Below are positions 46,301 through 54,750 of a stretch of 64,000 nt of DNA, piece by piece. The notes below the pieces were generated by a model. It had not been told where the DNA came from. It was given only the letters and a program-made list of their open reading frames with translations, and ran no database searches. The stretch spans positions 124,001-188,000 of the forward strand of contig CAMBMO010000002.1 in assembly GCA_945868805.1 (NCBI GenBank), read 5' to 3'. How positions within the stretch are numbered: position 1 is the first letter of the stretch; each line of letters starts with the position of its first letter. The stretch comes from Singulisphaera sp. GP187. Its GTDB lineage: Bacteria > Planctomycetota > Phycisphaerae > Phycisphaerales > SM1A02. The translations under genes and the position numbers were made by a program.

Positions 46301-46519
46301 CCCCAGTACGACCTCGTCGAATCGAACTTCCGTTCCGCATCGGTGGGACTGACACGCACATTTCCAGACTTCTATCTCTCAATCGGCGCGTCGTTCAATC
46401 AGATCGTCGACAACACGACATTTTTCGCTTCGATCCGTATCCCCGGAATCGGAGGAGCGCCAGCCAATTCAATGGCGAGTTCGGACGGCGACGGTCAGTC
46501 CGGATTCGGGCGGCAGTGA
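43370..46519 (+). CDS. lptD: LptD-like outer-membrane LPS assembly protein
   Basis: About 1049 residues. A signal peptide (RTILCIASIACISVESSAQ) is followed by an OstA/LptA-like beta-jellyroll region with repeated short strands (IEGDVRVKFGGYYFSS, IYLEGDVVATDYQYTLRGRR, ends IYLEGDVV and LRGRR), then a large beta-barrel domain with alternating hydrophobic strands (SLLLKYNPNDF, FYLEYRYVNTFDESG). The length and two-domain layout match LptD, which moves lipopolysaccharide into the outer leaflet, and which is widespread in Planctomycetes. The barrel is divergent from the E. coli type. ATG 43370 or 43373 starts it; TTG 43361 is less likely. Confidence 0.8.
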   Translation: MMRHVVWETARDTARTILCIASIACISVESSAQELRDVPISGQSLGGFVIPIEPVATDIIIDGTRAWAWTVDDTKRLQIEGDVRVKFGGYYFSSTNAVIWINRIPSAGGLINQIAVYFPEAEEPTRRAGLGASGSDLLVTGSTRGEIVLSITMLDEHAPADNPILRRATERVQGYLDSVARGALLRSRPQLDAPVAVVELPLTVGAPVRPPLIEQPPSLATTSQLTDESAIFSPTGTITFSARDTTIETKSDCVMLSNSVRVDYSSPPGVGPVKELQLSADRAVIFLAPKRGASTSSDSGILDAKDVVGIYLEGDVVATDYQYTLRGRRVYYDLALNQAIVMDAVMRTSTRSGVLAYARADEMRQLAAGEFTAVNARVSTSEFFTPHLSVGVQRLTITQQPEEAGGGSYMLGTGATLRANGTPFFYWPHIAGSPNQIPLKNLNIGFQDYQGTIIKSEWDLFDLMGVDKPEPLSEVTLIQEAYTKNAVGLGVKARANIFGATGDIKMTGYYDFQNEEQTAAGGIVTSPDQYRGELQAHWNGKLASDVTLDMQMSIFSDQNFVSVFHWNDYLERREYESSGFLNWQSGNNSLSLLLKYNPNDFLSNAYMIASRPYSVDKFPELAYQRYGESLFGDRATWTQNYSANLMRLQVQSGTPQDLGISSLAFSENPTFAADQNIRDAYNAAGYDDLMRSRLYSRQEIALPLSTGPIKIVPFAHGQVAAYILNNFQDYSTDSSDYRTLVGTGSRFSTELTSNYNSVRSSFLDLNRLHHVIQPTAMLWYGWESNSVLDMPVYDQDVEGVSGAAVAQAGVTNTLQTMRGGPGNWRSVDWVVFNVGAVLDNQGDSMQRQMTDPGTPNQYGLRYAQSPMPSFYSWRPEYSQWGDHIYASGTMQVSDALALYGQGTYLLQDRGNSENSFGLDDLGRGTIGGSIQQSPDVRFYLEYRYVNTFDESGLYPADEFVQGGVEYQVSKKYSLTISPQYDLVESNFRSASVGLTRTFPDFYLSIGASFNQIVDNTTFFASIRIPGIGGAPANSMASSDGDGQSGFGRQ

Positions 46520-46546
46520 GTCGGTCCTGCTCGTTCCGACGACTCA
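46517..46546. terminator. Dyad covering both stop codons of lptD and ruvB
   Basis: TGAGTCG (46517-46523) and CGACTCA (46540-46546) form a perfect 7-base-pair stem. The first arm begins with the TGA stop of lptD; the second ends with the complement of the ruvB stop. A nested GTCGG/CCGAC stem is an alternative. No T run follows, so termination is uncertain. Confidence 0.4.
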
Positions 46547-47599
46547 TCCACCGAAGAGCGGCGGGATTCCATCGTCATCTGTTTGGGATCCTTCGTCGCG
46601 GAATGGGACGCCGATGTGCTGCGCCCCCATTCGGGTGATGCGCCTTCCCTGCCGTGTTCGCGCAACGAACCCCGACTGAAGCAGAAACGGTTCGACGACA
46701 TCTTCAAGCGTTCCGCCATCCTCGCCGATCGTTGCCGCAAGCGCGTCCACTCCGACTGGACCGCCTTCGTAGACCGTCGCGAGCGTGCGCAGGTAGCTCC
46801 GATCGAGTGCGTCGAGGCCGAGCGCATCGACAGATTCTAATTGCAATGCGGCATCGACGGTCGCCTCGGTCACTCTGCCGTCTCCACGCACAATCGCGAA
46901 GTCGTGCACGCGCCTAAGCAGTCGAAGCGCAACACGTGGCGTGCCACGACTGCGCGATGCGATCATCTCAAGCGCCGGAACTCCGACACGCCCGACATCC
47001 ATGATGGTGCACGCGCGCGTCAAGATCGCCAGGAGATCATGCTGCGGATAGAAGCCCAAGTGATGGGTGATTCCGAAACGGGTTCGCAACGCCTGCGTCA
47101 GCAATCCAGGGCGCGTCGTCGCGCCGATGAGCGTGAATGCCTTCAAGTTGATCGTGACGACTTTTGCGTGCATTCCCGAATCGACGGTGAAATCGATTCG
47201 ATAGTCCTCCATCGCGGGATAGATGTACTCCTCAACCGCGGCGGGAAGGCGGTGGATCTCGTCGATGAAGAGCACATCGCGATCTTGCATCCTTGTCAAT
47301 GTCCCGACGAGATCTCCGGCCTTCGTCAGCGCGGGCCCACTCGTCACCGATGCGTGCGAACCCATCTCCGTTGCAATCACATGCGCGAGCGTCGTCTTGC
47401 CGAGCCCTGGCGGTCCATGCAGGAGGACATGTTCCATCGGCTTGGTTCGCTGACGTGCGGCACGCAACGCGATATCAAGTCGTTCCTTCAATGCGCTTTG
47501 TCCGACGTACTCGGCGAGCGTGCGCGGACGAATCGATGGCGCGACGACTTCCTCGTCAGAAGGTTGCTCTGTCGCAGATACGACTCGTTCTTTGGCCAT
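46544..47599 (-). CDS. ruvB: Holliday junction branch-migration ATPase RuvB
   Basis: 351 residues, full-length RuvB. SIRPRTLAEYVGQ at the start, HVLLHGPPGLGKTTLAHVIA (Walker A), GPALTKAGDL, VLFIDEIHRL (Walker B), EDYRIDF, LIGATTRPGLLTQALRTRFG, and SRGTPRVALRLLRRVHDFA are all typical. It drives branch migration with RuvA. AAGGG five bases before ATG 47599 is its ribosome site. No ruvA or ruvC is in the window. Confidence 0.97.
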   Translation of the reverse strand: MAKERVVSATEQPSDEEVVAPSIRPRTLAEYVGQSALKERLDIALRAARQRTKPMEHVLLHGPPGLGKTTLAHVIATEMGSHASVTSGPALTKAGDLVGTLTRMQDRDVLFIDEIHRLPAAVEEYIYPAMEDYRIDFTVDSGMHAKVVTINLKAFTLIGATTRPGLLTQALRTRFGITHHLGFYPQHDLLAILTRACTIMDVGRVGVPALEMIASRSRGTPRVALRLLRRVHDFAIVRGDGRVTEATVDAALQLESVDALGLDALDRSYLRTLATVYEGGPVGVDALAATIGEDGGTLEDVVEPFLLQSGFVARTRQGRRITRMGAQHIGVPFRDEGSQTDDDGIPPLFGG

Positions 47600-47610
47600 C
47601 CGTGCCCTTG

Positions 47611-47632
47611 GAGTGAGTGAGTGAGTGAGTGA
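47611..47632. repeat. 4-base tandem repeat (GAGT) upstream of ruvB
   Basis: GAGT is repeated five times with GA at the end, between the ends of lemA and the start of ruvB (both minus strand). It lies just upstream of the ruvB ribosome site, so slippage could alter leader length. Confidence 0.8.
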
Positions 47633-47653
47633 CTTCGAGCGAAAGCGTGATTG

Positions 47654-48223
47654 TCAGAACTTCACGACGGGAACAGACCGATCGGCCTCGTCTGCCTTGA
47701 AAAAATCGAATGCCTTGAACGCAAACATGCCACCAATGATGTTTGCTGGAAACTGGGCAAGGGTCGTGTTGAATGTCTGCGCAGAACCGTTGTAGCCACC
47801 GCGCGAATGGGAGATCCCATTTTCGAGATTCGACAGCTCGCCCTGAAGCTGAAGAAAGTTTTGATTTGCTTTGAGATCAGGGTATGCCTCAGCGATCGCC
47901 ATCAATCGACCGAGCGCTCCAGTGAGCTGACCCTCGGCGGCTGATCTTTCTCCGATGGTTCCCGCATTCATCGCAGAGGCGCGCGCTTTGATGACAGCTT
48001 CGAGCGTCCCCTTCTCGTGCGATGCATATCCCTGCACGGTGCTGACGAGATTTGGAACAAGATCGTGTCGACGTTTCAATTGCACATCGATTCCGCTGAG
48101 CGCACTCTCGGTCGCGACGCGAAGTCGCTGAAGTCCGTTGTAGACCCCCAACACATAGAAGGCGAGGATGATCGCGACAACGATCACTCCAACGAGGCCG
48201 CCCACAATGATCATTGCACTCAT
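47654..48223 (-). CDS. LemA family protein
   Basis: 189 residues. One N-terminal membrane helix (IIVGGLVGVIVVAIILAFYVL, ends IIVGGLVG and ILAFYVL), then VYNGLQRLRVATESALSGIDVQLKRRHDLVPNLV (ends VYNGLQRL and DLVPNLV), the family core, then AYPDLKANQNFLQLQGEL (ends AYPDLKAN and QLQGEL). LemA proteins sit in the membrane, often next to TPM-domain or peptidase genes, and have unknown function. Neither is adjacent here; ruvB follows 54 bases later. Confidence 0.88.
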   Translation of the reverse strand: MSAMIIVGGLVGVIVVAIILAFYVLGVYNGLQRLRVATESALSGIDVQLKRRHDLVPNLVSTVQGYASHEKGTLEAVIKARASAMNAGTIGERSAAEGQLTGALGRLMAIAEAYPDLKANQNFLQLQGELSNLENGISHSRGGYNGSAQTFNTTLAQFPANIIGGMFAFKAFDFFKADEADRSVPVVKF

Positions 48224-48262
48224 ATCGAATACTCCTTCGGCGCTTCGCGCCCAAACCTTCGA

Positions 48263-48973
48263 CTATTCCGGACACGCGCCGATCAGTGCTTGCTCGAATC
48301 GCGACCGATCTCGATAATCCTTCAAGACTTCGCTCGAACCCGCCACTGCAAGGCGCGCGGCGCGATCGCCGTGACCGACTCCGACAAAACCGTATCCACC
48401 TGACCTTGCGGCTTCGAGATCCCAAACGCCATCACCCACATAGACGACTGGGATGTTAGAGGATTTGTGGTCCGTGCCATTCGCGCGCCGGACTGCCCAG
48501 CGAATGATGTCCACCCGCGCAAAGGCGTGGTCGGCGCATGCGAAGGGCATCCCCGCGAGAGGGATTCCAGCACGCTCAAGTTTGCACCTCGCGGATGGAC
48601 CCCAACCTCCAGTGGCGATCGCGACCTGCCATCCCATCGATGGAAGTTGCTGCACGACTTCGCGCGCGCCGCCGACTTCGGACCAACCATTCGGATCCGT
48701 TCGACTTCGTTCGCCGATCAGTTCAATGAACCGCGCGCGAACGGCACGGAAGTCACGACCCGTTGGCGCGCGTCCGCAATGCGTCTGGATGATTTGACTC
48801 AGGATTCCGTTATCAGTGGAGTGTTCGTATGCGCCCCAGTCCGTCGAAATTCCCGTCACTCCAAGCACTTCTCCCACCGCTTGTTCGTAACACGACTCGT
48901 CGACGGCATTCGTATGTGTCAGCGTTCCATCGATGTCGAATATGACTAATCCATGCCGATCTTGTGCGGACAT
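48263..48973 (-). CDS. HAD-superfamily phosphatase
   Basis: 236 residues. HAD motif I is FDIDGTLTHTN near residue 11, motif II is the Thr in IATGGWG, motif III Lys is in the SARCKLERAG segment, and motif IV is YVGDGVWDLEAA. The cap domain is of the small helical type. It hydrolyses a phosphate monoester, substrate unknown. ATG 48973 starts just before motif I. It lies 39 bases upstream of lemA in the same direction. Confidence 0.85.
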   Translation of the reverse strand: MSAQDRHGLVIFDIDGTLTHTNAVDESCYEQAVGEVLGVTGISTDWGAYEHSTDNGILSQIIQTHCGRAPTGRDFRAVRARFIELIGERSRTDPNGWSEVGGAREVVQQLPSMGWQVAIATGGWGPSARCKLERAGIPLAGMPFACADHAFARVDIIRWAVRRANGTDHKSSNIPVVYVGDGVWDLEAARSGGYGFVGVGHGDRAARLAVAGSSEVLKDYRDRSRFEQALIGACPE

Positions 48974-49026
48974 GACTTGCAAGGATAGGGAATGGATGCC
49001 CATCCGCAAGAGCGAGCGCGAACCGA

Positions 49027-49779
49027 CTATTTGAGTGGCTGTGCAGGAGTTGGGGGCGTCGCCGGCGCAGTTGGCACCGCAATGCCCGTGACTTCATCGG
49101 GCGACCATCGAGCAATCATCGTCCGCGCCATTTCGACCAGCGCATCGCGATTGTCAATTCGCACGACTCGCGAGGACGATGCGATCGCTGCCTGAACTTG
49201 CTCGACCGGTATCGCTTCAATTCCGATCCTGTTCGCGAGAACTGCTTCGGACTTCAACACCGCGCCATCAACCGATTCGGGTAGTTGCGGCGTACCGAAC
49301 CAGACGCGCAATCCATTGAGAGTGCGCGCGGGGGAACCTTGCTCTTGAACTGGAGATGGAATGAAGCAGACCCGGTGTCCGCTCGCCGAGCCATGATTGA
49401 ACCACTCGACAGACTCAACCCAATCTTCGCCACTTGCGATCAGCAACGGCTCCGCGACTGCACGCGGGGCAAGCACCGCCACATCCGCGCGAATCACCAA
49501 GAGCCACCCCGACGCGATCTGTGGGTGCTCCTTTCGAAAATCGGTGGCGTAAGTCTCGCTGAGCGATACGGGCTGGAGCGAAACGACTCGTGGAACCGTC
49601 GCAATCGATGGAGTCGGCGCAAGTGCAGGCAGGGTCGCCGCGGAATTGCCCTGCGCCGATCCAGCATTCTGCTTAGACGTATGCCCAGACGCGTGCCCAG
49701 ACGAAGCATCGGCGATGACAATCGCCATCAAGCTCAAGCTCGCCATGCGCACCATCCGAGTTGTGATTCCTGCACTCAT
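49027..49779 (-). CDS. Exported protein of unknown function
   Basis: 250 residues. A short signal-like stretch (TRMVRMASLSLMAIVIADAS) is followed by a Ser/His/Gly-rich linker. The rest has no family I recognise; the middle (YATDFRKEHPQIASGWLLVIR, ends YATDFRKE and GWLLVIR) looks like a small alpha/beta domain, and it ends in a Pro/Ala/Thr-rich tail. It lies 6 bases downstream of the hydrolase remnant. It could be processed and exported; no function assigned. Confidence 0.55.
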   Translation of the reverse strand: MSAGITTRMVRMASLSLMAIVIADASSGHASGHTSKQNAGSAQGNSAATLPALAPTPSIATVPRVVSLQPVSLSETYATDFRKEHPQIASGWLLVIRADVAVLAPRAVAEPLLIASGEDWVESVEWFNHGSASGHRVCFIPSPVQEQGSPARTLNGLRVWFGTPQLPESVDGAVLKSEAVLANRIGIEAIPVEQVQAAIASSSRVVRIDNRDALVEMARTMIARWSPDEVTGIAVPTAPATPPTPAQPLK

Positions 49780-49785
49780 CGTTCG

Positions 49786-50700
49786 CTACTCCTTTGTGAA
49801 TTGAAGGTCATCCATTATAAACCGACCGAGTGACGATCCAAAGGACCCTCCAACCTCGATTCGCACACTGGAAATCATCGACAACTTGAGACCAGTTCCG
49901 CCACCTTGAAAATCTCGCAATCGAAGCCGAATCGTTCTAAAATCGTTTTGCCAACCTAACCCCGAACCATCGCCGATGCGTTGATATGGTTGATTGACGG
50001 CTTCCCCTTGTGCTGACGAGGACACACGCGCCTCGATCCCGAGGGCATCCCGCAAGATGATCGAAAAATTGGCTCCTCCGTTGAGCGCAACCGTATTGGG
50101 ATGTCGTGTGCCTTGGGCAACCCGGAGTTCGACGAAGTCCATCGCCGACATGTCGGTCATCGATGCGGGCACCGTCCATTCCATGCGCTGATTCGAATTC
50201 CAATCCCACGCGACCATCTTTTGGCTATCGGTCGAGAGTGCGCGAACTGATCCATTGTGGGGATTCGTCGCGAGCCACGTGTATGTCGCGTCAGTATCTT
50301 TCGCGGCCGCCTCTGAAATGTTGGTCACAGTCGATACCACCGTGCCACCAGAACTCGAGAGAGAGGTCGAACTCTGGGTCTGAAAACTGTCGATCACTTT
50401 AACACTTGCCGAGGCGGGTACGACCATTTCCTTCACCAGAATCGTGGAGTCCGCGACGACCGGCGGTCGCAAAGTCGAACCTGGACGCCACATGAATTCT
50501 TTCATCGGAGTTTCCGTCTCGATGTGAAACTTGAGCCCCGCGAGGATGAATGCCTTCGCCACCGCCTGCGCTCCTTCGTTCCCAATGGCGGACTCCGCTG
50601 GACCCGTGAAGTCAGACCAACCACAGCAAGTGAAGTCATTGTGGTCCGCGCCATGAATGTAGACCGTGTTGCGAAATCCGACGGATCGTTCCGCGATGGC
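49786..50700 (-). pseudogene. 5'-truncated alpha/beta-hydrolase with C-terminal beta domain
   Basis: The frame reads TVYIHGADHNDF, GPAESAIGNEGAQAVAKAF and then, after a linker, a C-terminal beta-sandwich domain ending GRFIMDDLQFTKE. IHGADHNDF is the catalytic-His segment found near the end of alpha/beta-hydrolases of the lipase/esterase type; the nucleophile and acid parts should precede it but are absent. The open frame continues upstream for about 190 bases into the LON-domain gene but contains no ATG, GTG or TTG before the next in-frame stop (the first GTG is at 50562, inside the conserved region). It therefore looks like the rear of a larger gene whose front was lost at the LON-gene boundary. 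A CTG start is a less likely alternative. Confidence 0.6.
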
Positions 50701-50711
50701 ACTAGATGCGC

Positions 50712-51422
50712 TCAGTTCCAGCTCACGCCTCTTGGCGTTTCTCGTCCGAGTTGCTCTTCCGCTTTCGCAATGAAACGGTCGGTCCGATGCAAATCGGTCC
50801 AGATGAGCTTGGCACGTTCGAGCGCATCGCTCTCGGAGAGAATTTGATATCGCAGTTCATCGTCCTTGACGAGCGCGAATGCGACAAGCTCCATCGCGCC
50901 GTGATGGGAAAGTTCCTTGCGCTCGATCCACTCGAGAACAGCTCTGGCACTTTGCATTCGCTGAAAACGCAATCCGGAGAGCAGTGATTTCACTTCGTCG
51001 CGAACGCGCTTCAATCCTGGAACGACCAGCGTCGGATCTTCGATCGGTCGAACAATCGCCTCGCGGTATAAGCGTGGTCCTGACGGTTCGTCGAGTCGCT
51101 CAATCGCCGCACGGCAGAGTCCCTGGAGCACGATGTCATACCGACCATCACCGTGGGCACGGTGCTGAACGATGTGAGCCACACAGACAACCTTGCGAAG
51201 CGGAGGGTTGCGTTGCGAGCCCTTCGCGATGGGACTGATCGATGCAAGCGCGAGCGGCTTCGTTCCCGTCGAAGCGGACCCACGAAGCGCATGCTGGATC
51301 ATCTGCCGATAACGCGGTTCGAAAATCTGGAGCGGAAGTGCTGTGTGCGGCAAGAGCACGACTCCCGGCAATGGAAAAATCGCGACTGGTTCTGCGAAAT
51401 TGATTGAGATCATTTCCGGCAT
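50712..51422 (-). CDS. LON substrate-binding domain protein
   Basis: 236 residues. The N-terminal LON domain is clear: VAIFPLPGVVLLPHTALPLQIFEPRYRQMIQHAL (ends VAIFPLPG and RYRQMIQHAL), IAKGSQRNPP, VVCVAHIVQHRAHGDGRYDIVLQGLCRAAI (ends VVCVAHI and LQGLCRAAI). After it are helices without a protease or ATPase domain, so this is the stand-alone LON form, which may bind unfolded substrates or regulate Lon. ATG 51422. Its stop lies close to the start of the hydrolase fragment, which may reflect the rearrangement there. Confidence 0.87.
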   Translation of the reverse strand: MPEMISINFAEPVAIFPLPGVVLLPHTALPLQIFEPRYRQMIQHALRGSASTGTKPLALASISPIAKGSQRNPPLRKVVCVAHIVQHRAHGDGRYDIVLQGLCRAAIERLDEPSGPRLYREAIVRPIEDPTLVVPGLKRVRDEVKSLLSGLRFQRMQSARAVLEWIERKELSHHGAMELVAFALVKDDELRYQILSESDALERAKLIWTDLHRTDRFIAKAEEQLGRETPRGVSWN

Positions 51423-51555
51423 CGCACCCAATGGTATTCCACAGTACTTTAGAAAGTCAGAAGATTCAGACGAGTTCGGGCAATTCATCGCCCCAAACCC
51501 GACTCTCCCGCCCGCAGCTTCCAACGCACCTCCCGCTCGCGGATAACCTCAAAGC

Positions 51556-52473
51556 ATGCCTGAGCAGATGACTGCCGTGACACATGATCTGCGCTGCGTG
51601 AAGTGCGGATTTGTCCTGCGCGGACTCCCAGTGACTGGGTACTGCCCAGACTGCAACACAATCGTGATGCATACGCTCGTCGAGACGATCGATATTCCAT
51701 CGCAAGCCCTCGCACGCCCGATTCACGCCCGTCGCGTGGCACGGGCGATGCTCGCTGTCGCCGTCGGCATCCTCCTCTGGACCGTCGGGACGACCGCTCC
51801 GATGATCTCCCGCGGAATTCTCGTCGCCTTCGGATCGTCAGTTCCGGGCGAAGGTGCATTCGCCGATCGGCTGGGAGTGATCGTTGGATTCTTGGGGGTC
51901 CTGATGATGACGATCGGTTCGTTGCAATTGACTCGCCGCGACGACAAGATCCTGCGATCAGAAACCGGAAGAGCGGATCGCTGGCTTTTGACCGGGGTCG
52001 GCATCTGGATCGTCGCAGCTGGCGCATCGGTCGCCGACATCGCCTTCGGCTTTCGCGCGATCACGCGACTCTCCGCTGACGGACCCTGGTTTGCATGTCT
52101 GGCGGTCGAACTCATCGGAGCGACGATCGCATCAGTGGGACTGCGAAAGTTCACGACCGTCCTCGGCAGAAGGTGCAGACGGTTTCGGCACGCGGGGAAC
52201 GCGCGGCAATCGATCGAGACGATGGTGGTCGCGGGGGCGATCGCATTGGTCGCCGCGTTGGGGGGCGAGATCCTGCCTCGGTTGGACTATCCAGATGCCG
52301 CATTCGTGGCGCGGATCGTGTCCTTCATTACGGGTGGCCTCCTCCTCATGGGAGCGATTTATCTGGTGATCAACTTTGGATGGATCCACCGGATTCTTTC
52401 CAATCCTCCACCTCAACTCGAAGATGTCGTGCGGGTCGTCCTCCCGCTCGGCGAGCGCGATTGCGCAAACTGA
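51556..52473 (+). CDS. Zinc-ribbon multi-helix membrane protein (planctomycete type)
   Basis: 305 residues. The N terminus has a zinc ribbon CVKCGFVLRGLPVTGYCPDC (Cys-x2-Cys, then Cys-x2-Cys), a hallmark of planctomycete membrane proteins. About seven hydrophobic segments follow (MLAVAVGILLWTVG, LGVIVGFLGVLMMTIGSL, WIVAAGASVADIAF, VVAGAIALVAALGG, and a last helix near 270). Function is unknown. It is divergent from the LON gene with 133 bases between, likely containing a promoter, and it precedes groEL by 190 bases. Confidence 0.75.
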   Translation: MPEQMTAVTHDLRCVKCGFVLRGLPVTGYCPDCNTIVMHTLVETIDIPSQALARPIHARRVARAMLAVAVGILLWTVGTTAPMISRGILVAFGSSVPGEGAFADRLGVIVGFLGVLMMTIGSLQLTRRDDKILRSETGRADRWLLTGVGIWIVAAGASVADIAFGFRAITRLSADGPWFACLAVELIGATIASVGLRKFTTVLGRRCRRFRHAGNARQSIETMVVAGAIALVAALGGEILPRLDYPDAAFVARIVSFITGGLLLMGAIYLVINFGWIHRILSNPPPQLEDVVRVVLPLGERDCAN

Positions 52474-52663
52474 GTCATTGAAGTTCGTCCCCTGCCTCTT
52501 TGGCATACCCCGGATTGGGATGGCGATTCTCGAGCCCCACGCGCTATTCGAGCCACTCTGAGAACATTCGAGAGACGTCTTCGACTGGCATGCAATTTGC
52601 TCTGCTGTCCACTTCGTTTCGTCTACAAGGCATAGATCCCGAACCACTCAGCTGGAGAACACC

Positions 52664-54376
52664 ATGGCAGTCAAGGACCTCACATTTGATACTCAAGCCC
52701 GCAAGCAACTCCTCGCAGGCGTCGAGAAACTCGCATCGGCAGTCAAGAGCACACTTGGCCCGCGGGGTCGCAACGCAGTGCTCGACAAGAGTTGGGGCGG
52801 ACCATCGGTGACCAAGGACGGCGTGACCGTCGCGGAAGAGATCGAACTCCGAAACAAAATCGAAAATATGGGCGCGAAGCTCGTGAAGGAAGCCGCATCC
52901 AAGACTTCTGACGATGCTGGCGACGGAACGACAACAGCGACTGTGCTCGCCGAGGCGCTCTTCCGCAGCGGATTGAAGTTCATCGCGGCCGGAGCGGACG
53001 CGAATGCGCTCGTGCGCGGAATGCGCAAGGCAGTGATGCATGTCACCGAGACAATCTCCGCGATGGCAAAGCCCGTCGCCAATGTGAACGGCGGAATTGA
53101 AAATGTAGCGACGATCAGCGCGAACAACGACACCGAAGTCGGAGCGATCATGGCCGACGCGTTTGAAAAAGTTGGCAAGGACGGCGTCATCACCGTTGAA
53201 GAAGGAAAGGGACGCGACACGATCGTCGACGTTGTCGAAGGCATGCGATTCGACCGCGGATACCTCAGCGCCAACTTTGTGACGGATACCGAAAAGATGG
53301 AAGTCGTCTTCGAGAAGGCACTCATCCTGATCCACGAAGACAAGATCGACTCGGTCACGAAGCTTGTGCCATTCCTCGAGAAAGTCATGGAGTCAAAGCG
53401 GCCACTTCTTATCGTCGCAGAAGACATCACTGGAGAAGCGCTCACAACGCTCGTCATCAACAAGATGCGAGGCGTTCTCAATGTCTGCGCAGTGAAGGCT
53501 CCCGGGTACGGAGATCGTCGCAAGGCGATGCTCGAAGACCTTGCGATTCTCACGGGGGCGACCGCGATTATGAAGGATCTCGGCATCGAGCTCGACAAGG
53601 TCGAACTCAAGCAACTTGGACAGGTGAAGAAGATCACCGTTGACAGCGACAACACGACAATTGCAGAAGGCGCTGGAAGCACCAAGAGCATTCAGGGTCG
53701 TTGCGCACAGATTCGCAGCGAGATCGAGCGAACTGATTCCGATTACGACCGCGAGAAGCTTCAAGAACGCTTGGCAAAGCTTGCTGGCGGAATCGCGCAG
53801 ATCAAGGTCGGCGCAAGCAGCGAAACTGAACTCAAGGAGAAGAAGAGTCGCGTCGAAGACGCGCTCCACGCGACACGAGCAGCAGTTGCAGAGGGTGTCG
53901 TCGCTGGCGGAGGCTTGTCCTACATCCGCGCGATCCCCGGACTGAAAAAGGTCCGAGCCGAATGCATCGGAGACGAGTGCTTTGGAGTCGACACCGTTGC
54001 CGAAGCACTGGTTGTTCCACTGCGAACCATCGCTGACAATGCCGGCGAGCGCGGGACAGTCGTCGTATCAAAGGTCTCCGAGATGAAGGGCTCCGAGGGC
54101 TTCAACGCGCTCACTCGCACCTACGGCGATCTTTTCAAGCAAGGCGTCATCACTCCAGCCAAGGTCGATCGAAGTGCGCTGCAGAACGCAGCAAGCGTCG
54201 CTGGACTTTTGCTCGTGACCGATTCGACCATCACCGAAGCTCCGAAGGCAAAGGATGACGCCAAGGGTGGCCATGGACATGGTCATGACCATGGTGGCGG
54301 CATGGGTGGCATGGGTGGCATGGGTGGCATGGGCGGCATGGGTGGCATGGGTGGCATGGGTGGCATGGATTTCTGA
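52664..54376 (+). CDS. groEL: Chaperonin GroEL, copy 1, with Gly-Gly-Met tail
   Basis: 570 residues. The GroEL core is complete: [29 protein letters not shown] (ends STLGPRGR and DGVTVA), [17 protein letters not shown] for ATP, apical domain with [23 protein letters not shown] (ends LLIVAED and VINKMRG), and [21 protein letters not shown] (ends KAPGYGD and LAILTG). The tail is His/Gly-rich ([12 protein letters not shown]) followed by Gly-Gly-Met repeats, as in classic GroEL. GGAG six bases before ATG is the ribosome site. I see no CIRCE element (TTAGCACTC-N9-GAGTGCTAA) in the 190 bases upstream. It is followed by groES after 39 bases. Confidence 0.97.
   Translation: MAVKDLTFDTQARKQLLAGVEKLASAVKSTLGPRGRNAVLDKSWGGPSVTKDGVTVAEEIELRNKIENMGAKLVKEAASKTSDDAGDGTTTATVLAEALFRSGLKFIAAGADANALVRGMRKAVMHVTETISAMAKPVANVNGGIENVATISANNDTEVGAIMADAFEKVGKDGVITVEEGKGRDTIVDVVEGMRFDRGYLSANFVTDTEKMEVVFEKALILIHEDKIDSVTKLVPFLEKVMESKRPLLIVAEDITGEALTTLVINKMRGVLNVCAVKAPGYGDRRKAMLEDLAILTGATAIMKDLGIELDKVELKQLGQVKKITVDSDNTTIAEGAGSTKSIQGRCAQIRSEIERTDSDYDREKLQERLAKLAGGIAQIKVGASSETELKEKKSRVEDALHATRAAVAEGVVAGGGLSYIRAIPGLKKVRAECIGDECFGVDTVAEALVVPLRTIADNAGERGTVVVSKVSEMKGSEGFNALTRTYGDLFKQGVITPAKVDRSALQNAASVAGLLLVTDSTITEAPKAKDDAKGGHGHGHDHGGGMGGMGGMGGMGGMGGMGGMGGMDF
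54299..54370 (+). repeat. 9-base coding tandem repeat (Gly-Gly-Met tail)
   Basis: GGCATGGGT or close variants is repeated eight times, encoding Gly-Met-Gly units at the end of groEL copy 1. Confidence 0.9.
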
Positions 54377-54415
54377 TCGATCAACAACAACACTTTTCAC
54401 ACTGGAGATTTACAA

Positions 54416-54718
54416 ATGAGTCAAATGAACACAGTTCGACCTCTCGAAGACCGCATCGTTGTCAAACCACTCGACGCAGAGACGAAAACCGCGTCGGGCA
54501 TCTTTCTTCCCGAATCTGCGAAAGAGAAACCAATGCAGGGGAAGGTTATTTCCGTCGGTCCAGGCAAGCTGATGGAAAACGGCACTCGCCTCGCACCAAC
54601 AGTCCGCAAGGGCGACACCGTCGTTTACGGCAAGTACTCCGGCACTGAAATCGAGATCAAGAGCGTGACTCACCTCATCATTCGCGAGAGCGAATTGCTC
54701 GGCATCATCGACGGCTGA
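54416..54718 (+). CDS. groES: Co-chaperonin GroES
   Basis: 100 residues. VRPLEDRIVVKPLDAETKTASGIFLPESAKEKPM (ends VRPLEDRIVV and SAKEKPM), the mobile loop KTASGIFLP, and VISVGPGKLMENG are typical. It caps GroEL. GGAG eight bases before ATG. It sits between two groEL genes with spacers of 39 and 32 bases, so all three are one transcript. Confidence 0.97.
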   Translation: MSQMNTVRPLEDRIVVKPLDAETKTASGIFLPESAKEKPMQGKVISVGPGKLMENGTRLAPTVRKGDTVVYGKYSGTEIEIKSVTHLIIRESELLGIIDG

Positions 54719-54750
54719 TCGCACCCTCTCACAGAGACAGGAAAACACAT

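Noticed and set aside
52474..52663. CIRCE/HrcA operator or clear sigma promoter before groEL
   Set aside because: No TTAGCACTC inverted repeat and no well-spaced -35/-10 pair could be found.
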